Shown here: positions 53,001 to 64,000 of the stretch, one piece after another
Position numbering within the stretch: the first letter of the stretch is position 1
Layout: each line of letters opens with the position of its first letter
NCBI GenBank assembly: GCA_023055355.1
Contig: JALJCS010000009.1
Location: forward strand, 45,476,501 to 45,540,500
Length of the DNA: 64,000 nucleotides
Origin: Agelaius tricolor
Taxonomy: Eukaryota > Chordata > Aves > Passeriformes > Icteridae
Reading direction: 5' to 3'
Made by a program: the position numbers and the translations under genes
The notes under the pieces: model-generated
What the model was told of the DNA's origin: nothing
What the model saw: only the letters and a program-made list of their open reading frames with translations
The model's database searches: none

Positions 53001-55291
53001 CTTCATAAAAATGAGATAAGAAAGGTCCAAATGAGGAAACACCAGAGGAGGACTTGCACTTGGCATGCAGCTGCCATCTGACAACGCACACTTACACATC
53101 ATGCTGCTGTACTGACATTCAGGCAAAACCAGCTACACACTACATCACAGACCTGAAGAAAAAAACTTATCTCAAAGTAATGTGCTTAGGAAATGAACAT
53201 TTTAAGGCATAGTTGGCATTTATGATGACTTTGAAAACAGCAAGACTAAAGAATATTTAAAAGAGCTACAGAATTGCTCTAAGTTAAAGGTATCAAGGTA
53301 ATATTTTTCCCCTTTCCCACTAACTCATTTTTCTTTGGCTTCACTTTTCCCAAGATCTAAAACCTTGTATTTGAAAACATGTGCTCAGACCCCCAAAGAT
53401 GAGTGATAAAAATGAACTTCCAAAATATGTCTATTTGAAAAAAAAACAGACAAAATTCCTCAGCTATTTGCATCTGTCTTGGCAAGTACAGGTTGATGTA
53501 GCTGGCAAAATAGAACAGCAACTGAACTACTTATGTTCTTACATTTAAAGTTGAGGTGGTTTAAAGTTGTTTAGGGAATGAACAGTGATATGTAGCACAA
53601 TTTTATTAGCTCTGTAGAACTACAATGACAATCACAATGTGGGATTAGAGGAAATTGTGACATCTGTTTTCTATGAATCCGCAGAATATGAGAGTAAGAG
53701 GGCAACCCCCCCCAAATCTGTGTAAGTAAACATGATTAAAAGAAAATAAAATCAGAATTGAATAAATAAAGAATAGTTAGGGCAATATAAACAAGAGAAC
53801 ACAGGAGAGAAAGTTGTTAATGCACTCAAAATAGAAGTCCAAAAGTGAGTTGCTTTTCTGTTATTTACATGAAGTACTGAACAAATGAGAGATGAGCTGC
53901 TCCAGGTGATCCAACTCTGCTCTGAAAACTCTTCTGGTTCATATAAATGTCTGCTACAGGCAAGCAAGACCTGGATTTGGTGAGATTTGGGAGATGAACC
54001 CTGGAATTCAAGTGAGACCAACTGCAGATACATGAAACAATTGACTTTCACTTGGGGATTAGCCAGCATAGGACTTCAGGATCAGCAGGCAAAATACGAC
54101 AGCCCTGCTCCAGCCTTGGAGAGTGAATCAGGACTGTTCCAGAAGGAAAGGGCATCAGAGGTCTTGAACAAAAAGACTTTTGTGTATCTACTAGAAAAGA
54201 TCAAGATGATAAGAAATGTATTTACATCTCAAAATACCTACTCTGATGTAGGACTCAGGCTAGTGAGGCAATCCATTTATTTGACTGACCAGAATTTAGA
54301 CAGGAGCATGATAATGCACCAATGAAAAAGTTACACATAGAATGATGATGTTCATACTGTCTGGGCAGGGCAGAGAAATGATAAAACAGAAGGCAGAGAG
54401 AATAATACATAATTCCTTCCATAACAGATAATGAAAAATTACATTCAGAAAAGATATGTACAGAAAAATGGGAAGAAAACCCAAAAGAATTGACACACAT
54501 ATGCATACACGAAGGTTGTTTATTATAAACTGAAATACCATTAAAACCAGCCACTACTATATAAAATACCTCCCCCTCCCAGCACTCTGGGACAAGACCA
54601 TTGTTTCCCTGAATGCTTTATTGACTATAAAAGACTCAATGACTTGCACCAAGGATCTGCAAGGATGGTGTGCAATGCTTTTGAAATGAGACACCAGTAA
54701 AACCTCAGCAGGTGGTGAGAGGTGCCACAAATCAGTTGTGAAAAGGGCTGCTGATCACCTTTCCAGGGGAATCTCATCCCTTTGTAATGCAACACTACCA
54801 ATGTATTCAGAATTGAATGGAAAGTGAGAGAACAAAATCTACACATTTTCAAGATACTACAACTCATAACGCTCAACCCTGCTGTGTGCCCTTCAAAAAT
54901 CTGGCAGTGCACTGTCCCTGGGACCTGTGACAGAGACCTTCCCTGCTGGCCTCTGTCTTACAAAAGAAATAACAATAAAAATACATAACCCAGTGGTTTT
55001 GCAGGTATCTTCCACTAGAATAGAGCTGGGTCTGGCTAATCACAATAGTTGTGTGCTACATTTAGCTGCCAGCAGCTGCAGAGTCTGCTGTGACAAAACG
55101 CAGAATAATGCTGATGCTGGCACAGCAAGGGGAACAAGAGCCCAGCCACCTTCACTTGGCTGATTGAGATTTATGGGATTAACCAGGAATACCTGAAGAA
55201 TATGACAGCTCTAAACATCAACACACACATGTTGAAACACAGAGGTCTGCTGTGGAATAATAGATGTGTGGATGAAAGGATCAAGTTTGGT

Positions 55292-55511
55292 CACTCAATA
55301 GAACCACAGACTGGCTTGGGTTGAAAGGGACTTAAAAGACCACCCATGGGCAGGGACTCCTTCTACTATGCCAGGTTGCAGCACCCACAACTTCTCTGGG
55401 CAACCTGTTCTGGTTCCTAAACACCTTCACAGGAAATAACTTCCTCCTAATACCTAACCTATAGCTGCCCTCTTTCCATTTAAAGCCCTTCTCCCCTGTC
55501 CTATCACTACA
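55292..55511 (-). mobile_element. CR1 LINE, 3' end fragment, decayed
   Basis: Reverse-oriented CR1 3' end. On the plus strand it reads from the element's 3' terminus inward: GGCTTGGGTTGAAAGGGACT, CCCATGGGCAGGGACTCCTT, then CCACAACTTCTCTGGGCAAC, AACTTCCTCCTAATACCTAA, CATTTAAAGCCCTTCTCCCC and TGTCCTATCACTAC. Relative to the full CR1 end it lacks the block of about 50 bp that normally lies between the GACCAGGTTGC-like and CCACAACTTC parts, so it has an internal deletion. It is visibly more diverged than the copy at 24 kb. Non-coding and immobile. Confidence 0.9.
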
Positions 55512-57005
55512 TTATTAAATGTAGCAGTAAATTAGTAAATATGATTAGTAAATGAGATGTATCATGACTTAAAATACATAAGTGTTAATGCTTATACTTC
55601 CTTTTAATTGGAATAAGACCAAGAAGGACTGAGAAATAAATTATAACTACAAAGTAACTAAATGATACTGTAGGTACAATCCAATCAAGCTCCATCAAGT
55701 ATTAGCTGTTTAATAGCAGAAGATTTCTTTGCTGCTGTGTTGCTTTATTTCCTAAATATGGGGAGCTGCAGCAATCCTGGCTCTGCCTCTCCCAGCACCT
55801 CGTACACTTGGAGTAACTGGAGCAGAATGTTACAACACTGCTCAGTGAAGCCACTGGGTACTTTGGTAATGCTACACAATAACTGTCTGCATCCGCTATG
55901 TGGCCTCGGGGACCTTGCTGGATCTCCAAAATAGCACAGATAATGTTGTGGTAAATGTTTGTGTGTCCTCAGGTATTTAGAAACACAAAAAAAAAAAGTG
56001 TGGAGGAAGCTTTAAGAAAAAAAAACCCAAATAACAAACCTTGAGCAAGTGCTACATTCCTAGTTTAGAAATTTCTACTAACTCAGAGTCTGCCTGTTAA
56101 TGTTATTCAGGTGCTTGTGAGCAGCCCTGGGCTGTCACATCACCACTGCACTGGCTCTGATTCACTGAGCCCCTTGGTAGCCAAGCTGGGCCATAAAGTC
56201 CCCTCCTGGCAGACCTGCACTTGCCATGAACTTTAATTGGGCTGGCCTGCTGGGAAGCCAGAACAACTTTAGGGCAGGCAGAGATACTGGGTAGATTTCC
56301 TCAGCCCTCAGTTTGAGAGCTGACCTTGTCTGCCCCATGATATAATGCACATACTGAGTCAAATAACTGCTTTCACCACTTAAACTCCTCAGAAACTGTG
56401 CATTGCATCACATCACAAATCTCACTTGAATGCACAAATTTCCAAATATCAGTTCCGTTTTACTTGCTTTCCCCTGCCTTGAATCTACAATTCTGATATT
56501 TGAAATTCCCCTTCAGCAGCAGGAAGATTTTTTTGCCTTAACCATTCCAAGCAGTGGAGTTTTAGTGAATAGCACAGAATCCCAGCACACCAGTGGTCCT
56601 GGCTATGTGCACCCACAATGAGGGCTATGACTCAGAGCTTCCCATTTTCATTTCCTGACTAGTCACTCTGGGAAAAAAAGCATTTCAATACCACTGATGG
56701 CAGAAATTGTATAAATACCTTTTCAAGCTCCAGGTTTTCCCACTGAAAAGCAGTGGATCTCAGAGGGTTTTGTTTTTATGTGGGCATTGGCATATTTAAA
56801 TTCCTGCAACTAGCAAGCAATGAGCTTAATATGGATGAACTGAAACCCAGAAGAGTATCTGTCCACTTCTTCCATCTCTCCCCAGTTTTTTCTAAAGTCT
56901 ACTTTCTTTTAAATTAAGAAAAAAAAAATCCTGCCTTTTCTACTTCTTACTGAGTTTGTACTAGTCCAATAGTGATTCTAATTGAAATTATACAAATGGA
57001 CACAA

Positions 57006-57086
57006 TTAAAAATAATAATTACACAAAGCAGCTATGTAAGGCTTTTTAAAAATAATAATTACACAAAGCAGCTATGTAAGGCTTTT
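57006..57086 (+). repeat. Perfect two-copy tandem duplication, period 40 bp
   Basis: The unit, beginning TTAAAAATAATAATTACACA and ending GCTATGTAAGGCTTTT, occurs twice back to back. Each base from 57006 to 57046 equals the base 40 positions later. No mismatch inside the repeat suggests a recent duplication, a variable-number locus or an assembly artefact. Confidence 0.95.
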
Positions 57087-60000
57087 CATCTGTGGACTGC
57101 TTTATAAACACTAAGGCATTAATTCAGCCTAAAAACATAAAACTAAAGAAGCAAAACTAAAGGTATTAAGAGGAAGGTGAAGCAACAGATCAGTGATTTT
57201 TACCAGCATGCTGTGTGTCAGAGCTGTATCAGTGTGGATGCCCTGATCTGACACTACCCACAGGAGCTGAACTGATGACACTGCAAAGCTCCCCTGCAGC
57301 ACAGCTCTTCCTTTGGGCCTTTACTAATGGGCTCCTTCAGAACCACTCTCCATTCCCCTCCAGCTGTTGTGCTGCCTGGTAAAATGGAGCCCATTCCTGT
57401 TGCACACATCTGGCTGGAATACCTGTGACCCAACTGCTGCTGGAAAACTGAACACTTGGATCTCTCATAAATCACCTCCAGCCTCCCACCACCATCCTAA
57501 CCAGCATTATCACTACAAATAACAAATTCATGACTTCATTTTTTCTCAAGCTACTTATCCCTTCCAGGCAGAGGATCAAAAGGGGGAAAACCAAGATTAG
57601 AGCTATGTGACTAATTAAAGGCACAAACTTATATTTATTGGCTTGCAAGGGATCATGTTGATATACTCCAGTGAAAGCCAAAAGCATTATTATATCCTGC
57701 CATTTAACTGAGCCTAAAACCTCTGGAAATAAAATCTGAGAGGTGAACAGAAGAATCAATTATTACAAGTGGAGCAAACTGCATAACATCAGTAGCAGCT
57801 CAGTTTATTTGTATGTAAATTCATAGGCTTGTGTATTTCAGTTACATGCATTACAACCTTACTCACTTACTAGGTTAAACAGAGCCATGCCAAAGAACTC
57901 TAAGGAATAATTTCTATTACAGGTTGCAAACATCCTTAAAGTGTCCAAAATGTGCTGAGAAATGAATACATAAAAATGAGATGCCTACAGTACTTTCAAA
58001 AGAAAAAAAAAAAAGATATCCATATGAACCTTATCTATAGTCTATGAACTCCAAGACAGGAACAGAGGAAAAAACAAAAGGGAAGAGAAAGGAAAATAAA
58101 ACAATTACCAGTGTTTTCCAGTATATCAAGTTGTTGATCCTTCCTATGTAATCACTTACTTACTGAGGACTTGTAAAGCAGCACTGCCTCCTCAGGGAGC
58201 TCAGGCTCAGCCAAACTTGTTAAAATGCCCTGGAAGAAAATAACTTGCTACCCTTCCCCAGTGCTCCTTCCTTTCCTCCCATTTCTGAGTGCACAAATGG
58301 AGGGAGCATCAAGCTCTTAATTATCCTATGCTATAAATAAGCTGGCATTAAACCCACTCCATTCACTACAGTCGAGGAGTGCATCATCAAAACAAGCTCT
58401 CAGACATCTCATTTCTACATGGTCCTGTGTGTGAAAAGATGTGAACTATAATAATAACTCCCATGCTCTTTCAACCTCTGTTATCTCATTACTCATATTT
58501 TCAGCTACACTAAAAGTAATTTTGTGAATCAACTTCTGGCAGAGCTAATGGGAGAAAGGAGCAAATTTCATTTGACTGTATTTCAGTTTAGCTGGTAGGC
58601 AGGCCAGGATATCTTACATAGATTCGCAATCCTTTTAGGTTCACCCAAATTAGCAAACAGCTAAAAGGTATTTAACAAAGAAGTTCTTGTGACAAGACAT
58701 GGAGAGCTTCAGTAAATACATTTATTTCACAGGTCTCCTGTTCAGGTTTCTGAAGGAAAACAACCTATAGAATTGTGGAGAGATTTATACATTTGCTTGC
58801 TCTATTTTCAGTTCAGTTTTCTTAGAACACCACAATTTCCCCAAGACATGTAGAACAAGCTCTGGCTTCCCAAAAGAACCTTGTTCATAAAACAAAGCAA
58901 CAAGCATCTTCTGTGCTTGGGGCATGTCCTGATCAAAGAGGTACCTAAATACATGCTGACAACCTTTAGCTTAATTTATTGTTGGCTTAATTTTACTTTT
59001 TGGAATTAATAATAATTATCCTTTTATTTTCCAGATACTGCAATTGCAACAGCTATACCTGACTTCAGTGTTTAAGTACAATAAGACTTTTTTCATCCAG
59101 CTGAAACCTAGAGCTTTATTTGGAACCCAGTGTAGATAAAAATCACTGCAGCTGGCAGGGGGTGGTCATGGAATGTCAACTAGAGGTCAAATTAGATGTC
59201 AGGTTCTTTTGTAATTTACCAAAAGACTACACTTCGCACATTTATCTTCCAGAACTTTCTCTGTTGTCAAAACCAACTTGACCCTAAGAGAGCAATGCTT
59301 TATTAAGTTACAGCTGAACACAATTGTTGATATGTTGGTCCAGTGCCTCTAGTTAATATATCACCTACCAGCAGGATGTCCTTTTAAAAGAAAAGCCATT
59401 CATGTTTGTCATTTCAGAGCAGTAAAAAGAGAAAGGTTTCTTGGTGTATGTCCTCACAGGGTGTTTTTGATGAAGGACAGTACAAGCTGTTTGTTTTGGT
59501 TTTTTTTTAACCCAAACTGTGCTACATCAGTCAAGCTCTTCACATATTTATTTAAAATAGTACCATGACTTTCTGGTCTAAGAATGAAACACTGAAAAAA
59601 GCTTTCATAAAAGTTGATTTGATATCATTTAAAAAACACACCAAAAGCAGGCCATAGTTAAAGAACATTACTAAAATCTTTAGCCTCTTTTCTGTAGAAT
59701 GCAATACATTTCTGCTAGGAAACAACTACTCTTGAGTGGGTTTTTTTGCTGTTAAAATCATGCTTTTAACAGACCTCCCAGTTTTCTAGAATACAAATGT
59801 TGGAGTAGTCATAGGGCCAGGGAAGATGGCAGGACAACTCAGCTTTGAGAGTTAGGAAAAGTATGTCAATCCAAGGTCAAAATTAGGAGGTTAGACAAGA
59901 ACAAAAACTCCAGGAGAAGGGAGGAAGAAGCCAACTTCATGTTCAGTTGTTATCTTCCTACTCCTCTCTTGTCCAAGAACTGTCCTGGGGACTACAGCAA

Positions 60001-63000
60001 TGACTACATCTAACTGCCATTTTTTAAAGGCAAAATATTTATCACACAGATATAAATTGCTGTAATCAAATGATTCACTACATGATAACCATTTAGTAGT
60101 TTTCTGACATTTATAAATTACTTCCTTTTGCTACTACAGAATGTTAATAATGGAGAAACACAATACTCCCAATTCCCTGAAAATATCTTTACTAGCCTAT
60201 GATCAAACCAGAAATCTGAGTTCTGCAACTCCCTCTTAACAACAGAATGGAAAAGTAATCAGGAGCACCATGTCTCCCTTTTTATGACATGACCTTGCAA
60301 CCTTCAAAGCTTTGGCTCTTTCACATATTTGTATCTGGGGCAAAATCTTGGAATACATCATCCTCCTACTAACCCTGATTATTCTGGAGAGAAAAACAGG
60401 AGCCTGTGAGAAATGAAGAACCTGCAGGATCCATGGTTCCACACAAAGGAGCAAGGAACTGAGGCTGCCCAAGAAGGAAGACACAGCCCAAAGGAGACAG
60501 AGGAGAACCTTATAATCACAGATACCAGCAATCCATCGCTCATTCCTTAACCACATTTTTGTCCTCTTCATCAATCCCAACCATGTAGGTTGGGGTAGAC
60601 AGACAATGAACATGTATGACTGACTGAAACAAGCCATTTCTATCAATTTAATGTACAAATAGCTGCATTATTTTTGCTGCACTGCATTTGTTATGTAGAA
60701 CCACATGAAGGGCACATTTTTCTTGCATACCTGTTTTTCTATACAAAGCTTTGACTCTGATGAAAACACCTCTCAAGATTTCCGCCCTTATTTATCATGT
60801 TTGAGAGGCTTGCATATGAAAACCCATGAAATTCTATTATCTGCTAAAACAGTCTCATAATTACTGAAACCACATGCCTGCAAAAATAAGAACTCTCCTA
60901 CACCACCGTGTGCTGGATTCAAGTCCTCTCCCACCCACCACTGCCCCAAACAGAGTGAAACTCTTCCTTAATTATTCTGCTCTTCTGCTGAGACATGAGA
61001 TGAAGGATAGTTAGAAGCAAAAAATGCCTTTTGTAAATTGACATATGTAGAATATTGACCTGAAAACCCTTCTCCAATTTGTAGAGTCCTTTCTTGAAGC
61101 AGACGTGTTAAAATAAGCAAGCAGAGTCTGCTGGGTGCATCCGTTCCCTAATGAGATCTGACACAATAATTAGTGTGCAGCAAGCTGGGGTAGTTTAATG
61201 TACTTCCCTTCTCGTTTCTATCACACTTTATAAAAGTCTCATTAATCTTTGCCACCAACAACAGGAAAGCAATAAAATGGGCGTAACAGCACAAGTCACA
61301 GAACCTCACAATCTGCACTTTTATTTCAATCGCGCTATTCAATACTGGCTTCTGAAAATAACCAGGTGACTTTTCACAAAGGCCAATTAGACAGTTCAGG
61401 TAATCTAGGCATGCTCAAGTTCACCTATCAGAGTTGCTGGAGATTAGAAACATCAGATGGATTTTTTGGGACAACCTGTGATTTTGATGTGGGAGGGAAG
61501 AGCAGCACAGTTGACAGCAATCAGTTTTTTCATGCTCTGATGAGTTGCTGCATTGCTCATTGTTCTGGCACAGCAAGAAATACTTAATCTTAGCATTGTA
61601 AATACAAAACCATGAGATCAGTAACCAAAACAAAAGACAGGCACAGAATGAACTGTCAGCTTTGATGTAACACTTGTGCAACTGAAACAGAAAAAGGAAA
61701 ATTATACTAAAGCCTCAAGCTGACAAAAATCACAATAAACACATGCAAAAGAACTTAAAAACTTCAAGAGTAGGGTCTAATATTTTTGTTCCCTTCAGAG
61801 ATGAAATAAAGTTCTACCCATGAATTGAGATCTTTAAATCCCACTTTCTGTAGAAAACATTTAAATTTCACACAAATCCTCACTATAATTTCACATATTT
61901 CATCATTCTTTGCCCTATGTGCATATTCCTGCATCAACTTTATATACACAGGAGAGGCACTCAGACCCAAGATTGGAAAAGAATAAAAAAAATTACAGAA
62001 AATTTCAGATGAAAGTCACTTAAAGCAGCTTTTATCTGTTAGGGGAGAGCATCTGCTATACCCAAACATTTTTCTGCCAAGAAGAAAACCACGGAGTGCT
62101 AAAAATATAGTGAATCTGAGAGTAAAATAAATATACGAGTCTCTTGTACATAAAACAAAGTTCTTGAGTCAGCTTAGGTGATTCAGAGGCTCTGGTTGGA
62201 AGCTTAAATAAATGCAAGCCTAAAACATTGAGCAGAAAAAAACCCATTTTATTGGGAACTGCATTTCCAGCATCTTTGAAATCAAGGACTCAAGTCTTTA
62301 TTTTGCCTTTACCTATGGTTTTTTTCTCCCACGGCTCCACAAATCATCATTTAGATTTCAGCAGGTCATCCAGAAAGTAACCTTATAAGCTCTGGTGTGG
62401 GTTTTTTTGGGGGTTTTTCTGTTGCCAGGATTTGCCTTGCTGAAATGAGCAGGTACTTATGCTATTTTAAATGCTGCTGTCAAATAAAGTTATGTTAGAA
62501 ACTGTATAGATTCCTGCTTTTTCCTGCAATTTATTCTCCCAAAGAATATTTGGCCTTTAAAACTGCTGTTTTGCTGAAAAGCTATAGCAGAACACCAACA
62601 ACTATGCTACAGTGTCACGAATCAATAGCACTGCATGCAATATTTAATACAAACTGAGACCCATGGGCCTGCTCTTTTAGCTTTTAATATCAAGTTTTGC
62701 TTACTTGCAACATTTTATTTTAAAATGGCATTTATGCTTAAAAGAAACAAAGCACTCCAGTAATCTCTGGTAATATTGATGAGACAGGCTTCAGTCCACA
62801 TAAAATCTTAAGAAAGTCACAGTATAAATAAGAATATAAATCTAGGTAGTTCACCCATTTCTAAACTTTTTCATAAGAGTGTTTATACCATTAAAGTTTC
62901 TTTACACAAAATGCAAAGTCTATTACATAACAGTATTTTAATCTTTGAGAGGTTTGTTAAATCCAAGCATTTTCTTCTTCATATAATTATACAAGAAAGA

Positions 63001-64000
63001 GTAAAATAACTGGGGGGTTGGAGGGTGGAAAAAAAGAAACAGTGAAAAGCCCCAGCTGCTTCAGTATCCTATCCCTAGCAGTGACCACTGAGAGAGTCAT
63101 TGAAAAATTTAAGAACTGGGTAGGGCCACTAATCCAGAATACTCCCCAAGCTGTTATCTTCATAACTTTTTCCCAGGCTTCCCTGCCAAACCAAAATCAT
63201 AACCTGAAACCACAGTAGAGTTTGAGAGGAAAAGAGGAGAGAGAAATGAGGGGAAGGGAAAACAAAAAAGGAAACAGGGAGAACAGAATACAAGAGCCTT
63301 GATTTGGCTGGATGGGAAAAATGGATAAATGCATAACTGAATCTCATGTTTTTTCCAAGTCTGCCCTCATCTACCTGGTAAAGCAAAAATGAATAACAGC
63401 AAACAACTGTCCCAGGAACATCCTGTCCACATTGTATTGTCATGGTATTCCCACGTATATTTACAGAAAAAAACTCTTTATAAAAACAGCAAATACAACC
63501 AAAAAATGGCTGGTCTAATTCAGAGTTCTTCCCCAGGCATGGTGGGAAGTAAAAGAAAGTCTGATCCATTCTGTCCTTCTGTCCTTATTCTTCTGTGCAA
63601 AAGAGCATACTCCATCATACTTTTGTTTTCTAGAATCCTCATATGCAAGTTCTGGCCAGATGTGGCTTTAAAAGCATGTAATGTACCTAGAACTAATTAA
63701 TCTTTTCAGATGTGTGTAAGTGCTGCTTTTGCCTTCCCTTTCTGTAACATGTTTTGCACCAGGCAGCTGTAGCCACTCTGGGCATGGGTGTCAGAAAACA
63801 AAGTTTCTAGGCCTCTCCATAAACACAAAATTAAGAACAAAAATTAGGAATTAAATGATAAATAGCATTTCCTGTATCATTTCACTGTTGATAAGGGTGA
63901 AAATAGCTGGCATGCATTTGTCCAAAGAAGCACAGTTTGCATGAACAAACATTTGAACAAGAATTTCTGAATTCCAAGGATTAAACACGGTCCTTGTTTC

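Larger units (their letters stand above)
49268..64000 (-). other. EPHA6: EPHA6 intron preceding exon 3 (partial)
   Basis: Non-coding AT-rich sequence upstream of the exon in the sense of transcription. The roughly 65-bp Eph exon 2 expected next was not found on the minus strand, so the intron likely runs beyond the right edge. Apart from a decayed CR1 at 55.3 kb, a 40-bp tandem duplication at 57.0 kb and small simple repeats, it holds unique intronic sequence. GC-elevated patches at about 56130-56350 and 57230-57480 have no recognisable product. Confidence 0.8.

Noticed and set aside
60236..60658. 140-codon open frame on the minus strand
   Set aside because: Hydrophobic stretches come from T-rich sequence; no match to a known retroelement or receptor family was recognised.
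63129..63569. 146-codon open frame on the minus strand
   Set aside because: No recognisable domain, an irregular Phe/Ser/Cys-rich composition typical of translated AT-rich intron, and no splice or promoter context. Length is within chance for 64 kb in six frames.

Overview
The window looks like vertebrate, most likely avian, nuclear DNA. It is AT-rich, carries very few interspersed repeats, and the two clear transposon remnants are 3' ends of CR1 LINEs, the dominant retrotransposon of birds. Almost all of it is intron. The only coding sequence I can support is one 664-bp exon on the minus strand (48604-49267). Its translation is the ligand-binding domain plus the start of the cysteine-rich region of an EphA receptor tyrosine kinase. 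Residue choices in its C-terminal third identify it as EPHA6. The exon has a clean acceptor and donor, an open frame and all expected cysteines, so it appears functional.

Layout in window coordinates: 1-48603 is the intron after the exon (transcription runs right to left). 48604-49267 is the exon, by family convention exon 3. 49268-64000 is the preceding intron. I did not recognise the short exon expected upstream (to the right) or the roughly 150-bp cysteine-rich exon expected downstream (to the left), so both flanking introns probably continue past the window, as fits the very large EPHA6 locus.

The introns hold a CR1 3' end in plus orientation (24018-24286) and a more decayed CR1 in minus orientation (55292-55511). 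They also hold a pair of direct repeats of about 255 bp around 23.2 and 25.3 kb that flank the first CR1, a perfect two-copy 40-bp tandem duplication at 57 kb, a 24-G run, other homopolymers, several A/C-rich low-complexity tracts, and a few hairpins and motif clusters. I see no tRNA, rRNA, CRISPR array, intact transposon or second gene. The many short open frames in the introns read as chance.

I found no clearly novel biological system. The most useful leads are the unidentified repeat pair at 23-25 kb, a U-rich tract just after the exon's 5' splice site, a homeodomain-type motif cluster at 10.57 kb, and an overlapping E2-box palindrome at 5.79 kb.
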